DNA from: Chromera velia
Lineage: Eukaryota; Sar; Chromeraceae
DNA length: 23,750 nt
Direction of reading: 5' to 3'
Assembly: GCA_018398765.1 (NCBI GenBank)
Contig: JAHBMJ010005916.1
Span: 38,424 to 62,173, forward strand
Positions 1 to 8,935 of the stretch are shown in pieces. Every line of letters starts with the position of its first letter. Within the stretch, counting starts at the first letter, position 1. A model generated the notes under the pieces. That model did no database searches, was not told where the DNA came from, and was given only the letters and a program-made list of their open reading frames with translations. The position numbers and the translations under genes were made by a program.

Positions 1-24
1 CCCCCCCCCCCCCCCCCCCCCCCC
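1..24. repeat. Poly-C run at the left edge
   Basis: The window opens with 24 consecutive C, followed by a short CCCA-rich stretch. With the poly-G run at the right edge, this suggests the sequence is bounded by homopolymers where assembly stopped. Nothing else is seen in bases 25-119. Confidence 0.9.
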
Positions 25-119
25 ACCCACCCACAATATTACAATCACCCCAAGAAGGAAGTCTGTCTTCAAGCGCAGGCGGGCGGGCGTACGTTAACGT
101 TGTGTATTGGTATTTTTTT

Positions 120-1008
120 TGTATTTTGTTAGATTTTTGTATGAATTTTACCACTTTGTTCTTTGTCGCACTCCGTCTTTGGTTGGGTTTGGACCTTCCA
201 GAGATTTAGAGAAACCCAATCTGTACATGCGGCGCTCCGCTGGACCTAGCGGGACACCAATGGCATGCACAAAGATGTGCGACGGGGGGGGGGATTTGGT
301 GGAGGCATAAACAGGTCAAGGACGCATTCTGCAATATTTTGTCGGGGGTGCGTCATACCTACGTGTCAAGAGAACATACGTTTGTACAGCTCGGCCTTTC
401 TACCCCAAACAGATTGGTCGAGGAAAGCTAAGGAAAGCTAAAAGAAACCAGACTTCCTATCAGGAATGCCATCAGGGGACAGCTATCTTAGAGACGTATC
501 CGTTACTCATCCTATGTCTGTGGATGCAGCCCACCTACACCGAATGTCCAATTATGTAGGGGCTGCAGCTAGAAACATAGAAACGGTGAAGGACAGGAAG
601 TATAAGGTTATCTACAAAAAGCTAGGCCTCGAATTTATCCCGCTGGTATTTGAAATGTATGGAAGGCCAGGAAAGAGGACGGTGGAGTTTTTGATAACTG
701 TAGCAAATCACGCAGTAAGCAGAGTGAGGGGGGGTGAAGACTTGGCAGTGGTCCAAGGCAGACTGATGCAACAGTACTTCAAAATTCTGTTGTACACCTT
801 GCAGAGATTTATGGTAGCAAACGTGTTTTATTTCATTCACTCACAGACAGGGAGAAGGGGTCCTTTCCAAGCGGAGCCATTGCTGGCTTACGACGTGGCA
901 GCGTTCTCTATCCCCGTGCAGGGGGCAAGGGCACCAACGGTGAGTGAAGGACAGGGTGAAGTAAAGACTGAGCTGATTGAATGGACGGAGAACGACAGAG
1001 AAGCGTAA
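120..1008 (+). pseudogene. Decayed retroelement ORF: C-terminal zinc-finger-like and nuclease-like domain of a reverse-transcriptase protein
   Basis: Two frames must be joined to read this remnant. From about 120 to 438 the coding frame has first bases at multiples of 3. It gives an RLWLGLDLP segment, then CTCG (222-233), a His/Cys-rich stretch (GHQWHAQRC), GG, and RHKQVKDA (303-326). This order (CxCG...H...C...GG...RHxxVRD) is typical of the region after the polymerase domain in many algal, oomycete and animal retroelement proteins. The second part is an open frame from 442, with ATG at 466 and stop at 1006-1008. It carries a PD dipeptide (KKPDF, 445-459), RDVSVTHP, an ETVKDRKY segment and FIPLVFEMYG. 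That pattern resembles a PD-(D/E)XK nuclease fold, which is family knowledge and inference. A 10-bp tandem duplication (421-440) and an in-frame TAA at the junction break the gene. The polymerase domain itself is absent, so this is a truncated non-functional copy. Confidence 0.72.
421..440. repeat. 10-bp tandem duplication that shifts the retroelement frame
   Basis: AGGAAAGCTA occurs twice without spacing. Ten bases shift the reading frame by one. The upstream zinc-finger frame and the downstream nuclease-like frame become continuous if one copy is ignored, apart from a TAA at the junction. Confidence 0.85.
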
Positions 1009-1272
1009 AGAAGTAACGGGTTGGAGAGAGAAAAGAATTGGAGAGAAAGAGTCGTTTGTTGAAGAGTCGCTGTTTGTCAGTGCTTGAGAGTGAGTTAAGT
1101 GATTTTGGGTCAATTTCCGGCCAGCAGGGGCGATTGAAGTTGATGTAAAAGAGAAAGTAGAAAAAAAAAACGCAATAGAGAGGCAGGCAGAGTCAGAAAC
1201 TAAGGGTCGATACATTAAGATAAATTAGGAAGAAACGGGCCTAAGCATGATATATACCTAATTATACTGTGC
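1009..1272. other. Spacer after the retroelement remnant
   Basis: Purine-rich on the plus strand (GAGAGAAAAG and similar), with a 10-A run near 1160. It may be the 3' untranslated part of the element. I found no clear poly-A tail or target-site duplication and no other coding signal. Confidence 0.4.
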
Positions 1273-1345
1273 GAACTAACGGCCGGTATGCTGGGACGTG
1301 CTATGCATGCACGCACCCTTAAGTAAACAGGTTAAAAATTTTATA
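1273..1345 (-). repeat. Partial inverted copy of the 504-bp repeat core
   Basis: Bases 1278-1304 are the reverse complement of 2104-2130, 27 bp with one mismatch, and of the matching part of copy 1 near 1562-1588. Similarity continues weakly through the ATGCATSCACGMACCCT region and an AAAATTTT patch. This leaves an inverted arrangement around 1273-1590 that could fold back or mark transposon-like ends. A stretch rich in GCATGC follows at about 1395-1425. Confidence 0.7.
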
Positions 1346-1463
1346 GTCAGATTGTCTTTTTCGTACCTTTCATGCTCTAGGCTCTTCGGCGACTTGCATG
1401 CATGCATGCATATATGCATGCAGATAAGTACATGCGGATGCTATTGGGGAATCTATTGGGGTA

Positions 1464-1967
1464 ACTAGCCTGGTCTGTCAAAAAAGTGAGCCGGTGAAGA
1501 TTACCGGGCCCGTCAAATATCCCTGGCCTGTCAAAAAAATTTTTGAGGGTTCGTGGATGCATAGTACGTCCCAGCATACCAGCCGTTAGTCCCGTCAAAA
1601 TAGTGTGTACATGGCCTGTCAAAATAGCCTGGCGCAGGCTGGTTAGTGAGCTCGGCTGGCAGGCTTACCAAAAATCCCTAGCCTGTCAAACATTTATGGC
1701 CCGTCAAATGTCCCCAGCCGGATAATTTCAATTCCAAGGCACTCACCTTTTTCGCGGGCGCAAGTCATATGGCGCGGCGCACGCAAGGCACTCACCTCGG
1801 GGGAGTTACCCGTAGCGTTTGGTTAATTTTTTGCTTGCGGAACTATTTTTGACGGTAGTCTTTCCGGGGCCGGTCACGCGTGGTTGGGGCGCGTGGTTTA
1901 TGTCTAAAAAAACGTATACACGCACGTGTAACTAAAAAAAAAAGGCTCGCTGGGTTAAGTATTAGGT
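1464..1967. repeat. Tandem 504-bp repeat, copy 1 (multiple CCTGTCAAA motifs)
   Basis: It starts at ACTAGCCTGG and aligns along its whole length with the next copy. It contains about seven direct copies of a short motif of form CCYGTCAAA (for example 1613-1623 and 1681-1690) and one inverted form (TTTTTGACGG near 1850). The right half carries GGCACTCACC twice and GCGCGGCGC. It has no convincing coding frame: the short open frames here are not conserved in start or end between copies. Confidence 0.85.
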
Positions 1968-2530
1968 ACTAGCCTGGCCTGTCAAAAAAGTAAGCTGGTG
2001 AAGATCACCGGGCCTGTCAAATATCTCTGGCCTGCCAAAAAATTTTTTGAGGGTTCGTGGATGCATAGCCTCACAGGCCGAGAGTCTGCCACAATACAAT
2101 ATAATAGCACGTCCGAGCATACCGGCCGTTAGTCCCGTCAAAATAGTGTATACATGGCCTGTCAAAATAGCCTGGCGCAGGCTGGTTAGCGAGCTCGGCT
2201 AGCAGGCTCGCCTAAAATCCCTGGCCTGTCAAACATTTATGGCCCATCAAATGTCCCCAGCCGGATAATTTCAATTCCAAGGCACTCACCTTTTTCGCGG
2301 ACGCGAGTCATATGGCGCGGCGCGCGCAAGGCACTCACCCCGCGGGGGAGTCACCCGTAGCGTTTGGTTAATTTTTCGCTTGCGGAACCATTTTTGACGG
2401 TAGTCTTTCCGGGGCCGGTCACGCGTGGTTAGGGCGCGGGATTTGTATCTAAAAAAACGTATACACGCGCGTGTGGCTAAAAAAAAAGGCTTACCGTATT
2501 AAGTATATAGTAGAGTAGGTATTAGGTATT
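1968..2530. repeat. Tandem 504-bp repeat, copy 2
   Basis: Second unit in the same orientation, starting again at ACTAGCCTGG. It differs by scattered substitutions, several of them C/T, and by about 39 extra bases after ATGCATAG (near 2069-2107) that end in a short ATAG direct repeat. The CCTGTCAAA-type motifs and the inverted TTTTTGACGG are preserved. The unit fades into a short (GTATTAG)n run at 2518-2540. Confidence 0.85.
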
Positions 2531-2540
2531 AGGTATTAAG

Positions 2541-2987
2541 GGGGGATATGGGAGTATCCGCCCATCTGGGTAGTACCTCCACCCCATACATATACATCAC
2601 GCAACTGCTCAGCATTACCTGCCGCACGCTACGTGTCTGGTCATACATACGGTCGATCGGCCCGCTCCCTAGAATGGTCCTAGATAAAAAACCTCCAGCA
2701 TACAGTACCAGTTAATGAGGAAAAACAGGCCAAGGTAGAAAACCGACTCATGCTAAGAGGAGAAGAACTCCTACCAAGCACGCTGCATCAACGACCGAGA
2801 AGAAAAATAGATAAATTCAGTCAGTACAACCTCCTCTAGTTCTAAGAGTAGGATGCAGCGCCAGACAGTTTTCGACTTCCAAGGCCAGAACCAAATCTCC
2901 CTCTCCACCTCAAGTTACACTTTCTCGCTCCGACCCAGTATATCAGACTAACACACCCAACCCCCTACTCCTTTACAGATAAGAATA
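2541..2987. other. Non-coding stretch between repeats and the minus-strand retroelement
   Basis: No gene is seen. It may include the 3' untranslated region of the minus-strand retroelement, but I could not find a poly-A (plus-strand poly-T) tail or a target-site duplication matching the sequence right of 4168. Confidence 0.4.
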
Positions 2988-3539
2988 TTACGCACAAGGG
3001 ATGGGAAGATACGGACCCTTGATAGTGAGAGCATCTGCTGCCTCGTTACCAGGCTCTTTATTGTGCACCTTCACCCATTGGATAGACACAGTCCCCCCCA
3101 GTACCCATTCGTATTCATTGACAAGGCTGACCAACTTGCCAATCAAATCTTGATTGCACACTGGCTTTCTATCAGGTCTTCTCCAACCATTTCTTTCCCA
3201 TCGCGGAACCCATGACTCCAGGGCTCGGCAAACATACCACAAATCAGATTTGACTATCAGCGTACGAAGAGGACTATGGAGAATTCCAGTTTCAAGCGTA
3301 GCTATGATCGCACTCAGCTCGGCTTGATTGTTTGTCTGCTTACCTCTGAGTCTACAGCTGAGGTTACATGGATGTCCAGGACCCCAATATGTTCCATAAC
3401 CCGCCTTCGCGTGCGGCGTACCATTAGAGCGGCTGGCGCCATCCGTGTAGACAACTGACACTTGTGAGAGTGGCAGAAGGGGGGGAAGCGGGTAAGTGCC
3501 TGAACGGTGGGCATCTAACGACCGGACAGCAGGCAACAT
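2988..3539 (-). CDS. RNase H domain ORF (type 1 fold, retroelement-derived)
   Basis: A 183-residue open frame with ATG at 3539 and stop at 2988. The four RNase H catalytic acids are visible: D33 in YTDGAS, E74 in NNQAEL, D99 in KSDLWYV and D169 in EAADAL. H159 and the HNKEPGNE loop precede the last one. The W-x3-WERNGW segment at 110-119 matches the basic-protrusion handle of eukaryotic and bacterial type 1 RNase H. The enzyme would cleave RNA in RNA-DNA hybrids. The first 26 residues are proline/leucine-rich and not part of the fold. The same frame continues upstream through stop codons into the zinc-finger remnant, so the ATG may be incidental. A host RNase H1 exon is the alternative. I prefer retroelement because of the linked zinc finger. 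Confidence 0.75.
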   Translation of the reverse strand: MLPAVRSLDAHRSGTYPLPPLLPLSQVSVVYTDGASRSNGTPHAKAGYGTYWGPGHPCNLSCRLRGKQTNNQAELSAIIATLETGILHSPLRTLIVKSDLWYVCRALESWVPRWERNGWRRPDRKPVCNQDLIGKLVSLVNEYEWVLGGTVSIQWVKVHNKEPGNEAADALTIKGPYLPIPCA

Positions 3540-4168
3540 GGTGGAACACCAGCCTGCAGAAAGAGTTGATTTAGCGGCGACTCTATGCAGCAGACTGGCT
3601 TGGATGGGGGCTGCAGACGTTGAAGAGAGGATCGGAAGACTCTAACCCTGAATGACGATGGCTTGACGTGGCTGTCTAGCAGACGTTGTGCCCCTCACCC
3701 CCCCTGTGCCAGCAGACCGATTCGGCAAACCTTGTCGGCCCACATCTTCTCCATCCGAAGGGGTGTCCTGTCTCGTTATGTCTCTTCGTTTGTGAACTAA
3801 AGACTCGTTGATCCCCACCTACGTTCGCCCCACCAATCCAGGGCGTTCAGAAAGTAGTGGGACAAGGACTTTGACGAAGAATATCTCGCTGCGGTCGAGT
3901 GTGCTGAGGCTGAAGTACTTCGCTTTCGGCGAGACCCGCAGGACCTGCTGGAATCGATCTCTAGTAGAGTCAAATTCTGGGCAGTTAGAAAGAGCGTGAA
4001 GCTCATCACCGATGGGTAGATCTTGCGGTGGGGTCGTTGGCTTTCATTCTTTGCAAAATGAACAGCGAGCGGAGGGGGAAAAAGCCGCCATACCTCTAAA
4101 CAAGGCCGTTCTGGCCGAGGTTTGGCAGATCCCCAGTTGGAAAAGAGAGATAACTCGACGAGACTGGA
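2988..4168 (-). mobile_element. 5'-truncated non-LTR-type retroelement end: zf-RVT-like region plus RNase H
   Basis: Reading leftwards in one frame (first bases with remainder 2 modulo 3), about 390 codons run from 4168 to the TAA at 2988-2990. They are interrupted only by TGA (4044-4046), TAG (3819-3821) and TAG (about 3642-3644). Near the start is a C-x2-C pair (CSFC). After the TGA comes H-x4-C followed by PEFDSTRDRF, the usual zinc-finger pattern after the reverse transcriptase core (CxxC...HxxxxCP...R). The RNase H domain is last. The order RT, zinc finger, RNase H matches plant-type LINE proteins, which is family knowledge. The RT core is absent: similarity ends where the 596-bp duplicated block begins, which looks like ordinary 5' truncation. 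No frameshift is needed, so the copy is probably young. Confidence 0.65.
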
Positions 4169-4764
4169 AGGGAAGCGAGCGTTCCAGAAGGTAGGAACGG
4201 GGGGACGGTTTTTCGAAGTGCGGCCACGGTTCGTAACGCCACAGCAGACGTGCAAGCCTGCTTGACGAGGCATCGGAAAGGTGTGTGCAACCATAAGGAG
4301 GGGACGGAGATAGAGGTAAGACGAAAAAAGGGGGGGGGACGCCCGGAGAAATAGTAGATGGACCTAGACGGGTGCAGATTGCAACACTGCATGCGGCCGC
4401 GCGCTGCATGGGCCCCGCTCCCCTGCCGCGGGCATGCATGCACGCCAGCTCAGTACCGATACACGCAATATACACGCTGTCTGTGAGCGATCGGTCGGCA
4501 CATGTCGGCACTGACCCTGCACCAGATCTTCGGCAACTTGCCTCGATCCCTTTGACTCCCATTCATCCCAGGAACTTGATCGTCCAGCATCTGTCGAACA
4601 CACAGCTGTTGAGTTGTTTGTCGTTGGAATTGCTTAATTTGCTTCGCTGGTCCCTCAAGAGTCGTTTTTCCAACTATGTTGCACGGCTACAAGCCAGTGG
4701 AGCCGAAGCGGCCGGTTATGTCCAAGGACCGCCAGCAGCAGAGGTTTGAGCGAGAGTGCAAGGA
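4169..4764. repeat. 596-bp direct duplication, copy 1 (truncated E2 gene start)
   Basis: This is repeated at 4937-5532, offset 768. The open frames inside it give identical translations in both copies, so identity appears complete. It contains the 5' flank and the first exon start of the ubiquitin-conjugating enzyme gene: ATG at 4676 corresponds to 5444. It stops after the codons for RECK, at an N. It includes a GC-rich segment with GCATGC palindromes (4388-4443). Confidence 0.92.
4676..4764 (+). pseudogene. Truncated duplicate of the E2 gene first exon
   Basis: It matches 5444-5532 exactly and encodes the first roughly 29 residues of the E2 protein, then breaks at the N and G-run at 4765-4777. 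It has neither the rest of exon 1 nor the catalytic exon, so it cannot make an enzyme. It may be a real partial duplication or an assembly artefact. Confidence 0.8.
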
Positions 4765-4936
4765 NGGGGGGGGGGGGTGTTGGCGTAGGGCGGCGCGGTG
4801 TGGAGGCGCGTTGAGTTGTGTGGTAGCCGTGGTTTTATAGGAGCTCATCTCATGAAGCGCCAAACTACATACGATCCCCACCCCACAACCGCCCCGCACG
4901 CCCTACCGCCTCGTACGCGCCCACTACCCACCCATC
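4765..4936. other. Junction between duplicated blocks: N, 12-G run and unique GC-rich filler
   Basis: One undetermined base is followed by 12 G, then about 160 bp of unique sequence that is G/T-rich at its left end and C/A-rich at its right end. The second copy of the duplicated block follows immediately at 4937. This is the only N in the window and the likeliest place for a misjoin. Confidence 0.85.
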
Positions 4937-5532
4937 AGGGAAGCGAGCGTTCCAGAAGGTAGGAACGGGGGGACGGTTTTTCGAAGTGCGGCCACGGTTC
5001 GTAACGCCACAGCAGACGTGCAAGCCTGCTTGACGAGGCATCGGAAAGGTGTGTGCAACCATAAGGAGGGGACGGAGATAGAGGTAAGACGAAAAAAGGG
5101 GGGGGGACGCCCGGAGAAATAGTAGATGGACCTAGACGGGTGCAGATTGCAACACTGCATGCGGCCGCGCGCTGCATGGGCCCCGCTCCCCTGCCGCGGG
5201 CATGCATGCACGCCAGCTCAGTACCGATACACGCAATATACACGCTGTCTGTGAGCGATCGGTCGGCACATGTCGGCACTGACCCTGCACCAGATCTTCG
5301 GCAACTTGCCTCGATCCCTTTGACTCCCATTCATCCCAGGAACTTGATCGTCCAGCATCTGTCGAACACACAGCTGTTGAGTTGTTTGTCGTTGGAATTG
5401 CTTAATTTGCTTCGCTGGTCCCTCAAGAGTCGTTTTTCCAACTATGTTGCACGGCTACAAGCCAGTGGAGCCGAAGCGGCCGGTTATGTCCAAGGACCGC
5501 CAGCAGCAGAGGTTTGAGCGAGAGTGCAAGGA
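4937..5532. repeat. 596-bp direct duplication, copy 2 (upstream region and start of the intact E2 gene)
   Basis: Same sequence as 4169-4764, but this copy continues into the full exon 1. Bases 4937-5443 are therefore the 5' flank of the E2 gene. No TATA-like element stands out. Confidence 0.92.
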
Positions 5533-6969
5533 GATTAATGCGCAAGTTTACGGTATCTCTGGCATCAAACTTCTCCAGACGCCCTTTGGCCGAAACGCAC
5601 AGTCTGTGAAGTGTTTGGTCAAGGGACCCGAGGACACCGTTTTCGATGGAGGAGAGTTCGAAGTTGGCATCTCGGTAGGTAGACATCGTTGTATTGACTT
5701 CCTGGAGCCTTATGGTGCACATAGAAACCTTCTAATTCTTCTATGGATGGACACGTGCTTTTCTGTGTCGAAATATGCAGGTCCTGGAGGAATCCAACTG
5801 GCCCTTCAGTGCTCCCCAGGTTCGTCCTTGCACCTCCAGCCTCAAGTTGGAAGCCGTTTACGATGTTTTTAACTAGCCGGCACAATGGATCTATTTCAGT
5901 GGACATCGCTTGGTGCTGTTTGGTCGTATAGATAGGAGTTCAGGGCACCGTTCGGCCGTTATATCACAAACGTGCGTGTGCCCCGTCTCTGAATCACTGT
6001 TTCCTCTCTCGGCACTCTTTTTGTCATCAGGCATTCCCCTCCCTCGCGCACGCCATTTTTGCTAATCGTGCCTCCGTCGCTCGCCAGTCTCGACTTTATA
6101 TTTGTGCACAGTGTGAAACACTTTTTGCTTGTGCCGCTTTCTGCACATCCCACGCCGAGTCTGCGGCCCCGTATCCTCCCTCTCTCTCAGTCATATCCTT
6201 CCTCTTCCCTGCTGATTTTTTCTTCCCACGTCTTTCTTCTTTCAGGAAATCTTCTATTCACTGCTTACTTGGCTTCCTGCAGGTCTGGTTCGTCACTCCC
6301 ATATGGCATCCGAACATCTCCAGCCTGACAGGGTACATCTGCCTCGACATCCTCAAGACCCAGTGGACCCCCTCGATCTCCTTCATCTCCATCCTCAAGT
6401 CCATCCAGCTGCTCATGTCCGAACCCAACGCCGACGATGCACAGGATGAGGATGTTGCCAAGCAGTTCCAGTGCAGACGGGGAGAGTACGACAGGCAGGC
6501 CAGGGAGTGGACCCGTGACTACGCCAAGCCAGGAGACCCGAAAACCTACGATCGCGACACCACCCAGGCCCCAACATCGGAGGAGGAAAGTACAGCGGTC
6601 GCACTGAGAGTCCAGCAGAAGGAGAATACGGCAGCTGGTGCAGGATTGCACTTGGGCGGTTTTGTTGACCCTTCTCTGTTGGCCTCCGAAGATCCAGACA
6701 TTCAGATGGCACTGCGACTTCAGCAGGAGGAGTACCAGACCTCCTCGAAACCTCCTGGCCCTGTTGTCATGGGGCAGGGGGGTGTTCACTCGTCTCTGAC
6801 CCTCTCCGGGGGCTCCTCCTCGTCCTCCTCTGCTCCCTCGGGCAGCGGTGGGACACGTCAAAACAGCATCACGGGGGCGACTGGGCCACCTGCTGGTATT
6901 CGTGGTGCGCACCATCTGCCCAACAACTGGCTCCTCGGGTGGTGCTTTCCGGGGGGGTCCCGCAACTGA
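5444..6969 (+). CDS. Ubiquitin-conjugating enzyme E2, UBE2K/Ubc1-like, with C-terminal extension
   Basis: Three exons, 5444-5674, 5781-5819 and 6283-6969, all joined in phase 0, encode 318 residues. A second ATG at 5486 (MSKDRQQQ) would give 304 and looks more like a normal E2 start. The UBC fold is complete: an N-terminal helix (RFERECKEI), GPEDTVFDGG, WPFSAPQ, the HPN triad at 99-101 and active-site Cys110 in TGYICLDILKTQW. This active-site context, ending in an LLMSEPNADDAQD helix, is closest to UBE2K/yeast Ubc1. The enzyme accepts ubiquitin from E1 as a thioester and passes it to substrates or E3s in cytosol or nucleus. UBE2K ends in a UBA domain. Here the tail (about 172-318) instead has two similar ALRxQQ motifs (190-204 and 226-241) and a Ser/Gly-rich end. 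Introns: 106 nt (gtaggt) and 463 nt (gttcgt). The promoter and first codons are duplicated upstream. Confidence 0.9.
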
Positions 6970-8935
6970 AGAGAAGGCAGACATGTGCAGAAAGGGGGGT
7001 GGGTTTGAAAAGACCGCCTTTCCAGAGATGGAGGAAGGAAGGGGGTGATGTATTGTAATTAAGTGAGCCCACAGTTTCTGTTTGCAAACCATGCGATTGG
7101 TGGGATGCTTTGGTGCTCCATCTGGTTTTGAATGGTTGCAAGGTACTTCTGTGGCTCACATGTGGTAATAGAACGCTTCGTGAAAGGGGGAAGGACACTT
7201 TGACTAAGCATTGGGTTGATCCTATCCTCTCTGTTGTCCCTCTTCCAAGCCAGAAAAGAGCAAAAAACCGCGCTGCAGTTGGCCACTCTTACATGCTTTT
7301 GTTTGAATGATTTCAATGGATTTTTCTTTGATGCGCGGACTAATTCAAAATCCTCCATGCAACCTGTGCATGATTTGCACATCGCGTGTGTGCGCTGAAG
7401 CTGAGCGGAGAGAGGAGACAGGGTCCATCGAAGTGTGTGTGAATGACAGTACGTATGTATATTGTGGTGGTCCACTCAGACTCCACTGCTGGACATCTGG
7501 AAGGGTTCTTGCACCCGGGACTGCAGGCTTCCAGTCGATCGATCGATTGAGTCTCGTCAGATTGTCACCTATGAAGGAAAGCACCCACTCCGACCAATGT
7601 CTCATTCTGGAAGCAGCAGAAAAGACAGGTCCAGTTCTATGTGGGTGAATTATATGTAGTACCGATGAGAAGTGATAAGTGATTGAGGGTAATTGAGGGA
7701 TGCCCTAGAGCACTATCGCTAGATGCAGGCACAGATGCAGACGATTTTCCTGTGTCTGTGTGTAGTACTACTATATTTTGCTATATTCACAATCACTGGC
7801 AAATCTGGCTTGCGCGCACAATCACTAACCTATAGTTACTGACCAAACTTTCTTATTCATGACAGTGTATTACAGACTAGATTGATTGATTGATTGATTA
7901 ATTGATTGACTCGGATTGATTGATTGATTAATTGATTGAGGTTATATGCTAACTTATATCTAAGGTTATATACTATATGGTGTTATATGTTAACTTTATT
8001 AAATAAACTTGAAATATGATCATCAATGATGATATATAAAACGGTTCTAGTATGCGTTTTCATTGTTTTAAAACTAGTTTAAAATATGAAGCTTAAGAAT
8101 CACGTAGTATACTATGTATAACTTACCGTTCAACGTGACCGTATAAGACTATAAGTACTAGTAGTATAGTAACTAGATATATAACCATAACAACTAAATC
8201 AAAGAAAGGATAAAACAAGATTCATAGCCGAGTTTATGGCTTAATCGAGGTTCTAGCTACCAGAAAGAGTGCGGTCTGACTGCCGTTAATTATGAAATTT
8301 AATTAAGTATCGAAAATAATATCAATCAATCAATTTATACATCATCTATTACATCTAACACCTAGTCTAGTAACTCTAGTTGACACTTTGACAGTCTAGT
8401 TAACAGTTTGAAGTTTGAACCAGAGTTAGGGTTTATCACAAACTGATATCGCTAGTGATATCAATATGAATCTATAGTAATGATTTTTCAATAACATTTT
8501 CATACAACGAATCACACTTGATTTCATGTATATATGATCCGTTGATTATACGGTTGATGACTAGGGTTGATGACAAACTTGATGTTACAATGATACGAAA
8601 ACAACTTGACAAATACGCGGTTTGATCAATATAGAACAACCTTCAGAAGCTTTACATGTTATGACTTGATTTTTATTTTTATCAATTCCACCTTTCCAAA
8701 AAAAGTTTTTTCATTCTCAACTGAGATTGCCGTATCAGACAGCAGGTCAAAAAGCATTAGAGAGAGCCGATGGCACAAAGATGAACGGACAACCCAACCC
8801 GAAAAGGAGACTACAGACTGGACTGCAGAAAGTACCATCTTAAGGATGAGAATGAAGGAAAACAGAGTAGGCAAGGAAAGCAAGCCTCAAAGAGGGAAGA
8901 GGGGGCTGAAGGAGAGGATCTTCAACTGAATTAGT
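6970..8935. other. Spacer between convergent genes; AT-rich, no gene seen
   Basis: From 6970 to about 7660 it is mixed-composition sequence, probably the E2 3' untranslated region and flank. From about 7700 to 8700 it is markedly AT-rich with many short direct repeats. A poly-A signal-like AATAAA lies on the minus strand at 8672-8677, about 260 bases past the stop of the ABC1 gene. The open frames here are short and have no recognisable domain. Confidence 0.55.
7881..7939. repeat. (TTGA)n-like microsatellite
   Basis: Imperfect GATT tetranucleotide repeats broken by ATTAATTG and ACTCG. A shorter run of the same unit is near 16569-16584 in the other AT-rich spacer. Confidence 0.85.

Noticed and set aside
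1377-2165. Similar minus-strand open frames in the two 504-bp repeat copies
   Set aside because: They differ in start, length and interior because of an indel, and the sequence is dominated by the GTCAAA motif rather than by coding constraint.
4044-4562. 172-aa minus-strand open frame spanning the duplicated block and the retroelement
   Set aside because: Only the end, left of 4169, is retroelement-like. The rest lies in the duplicated upstream flank and is unrelated by content.
4372-5517. Identical 125-aa plus-strand frames in both duplicated blocks
   Set aside because: Identity follows from the DNA duplication; the frame overlaps the real E2 start in another frame and has no recognisable domain.
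7881-7939. CRISPR-like short repeats
   Set aside because: It is a simple tetranucleotide microsatellite with no spacers, in a eukaryotic context.
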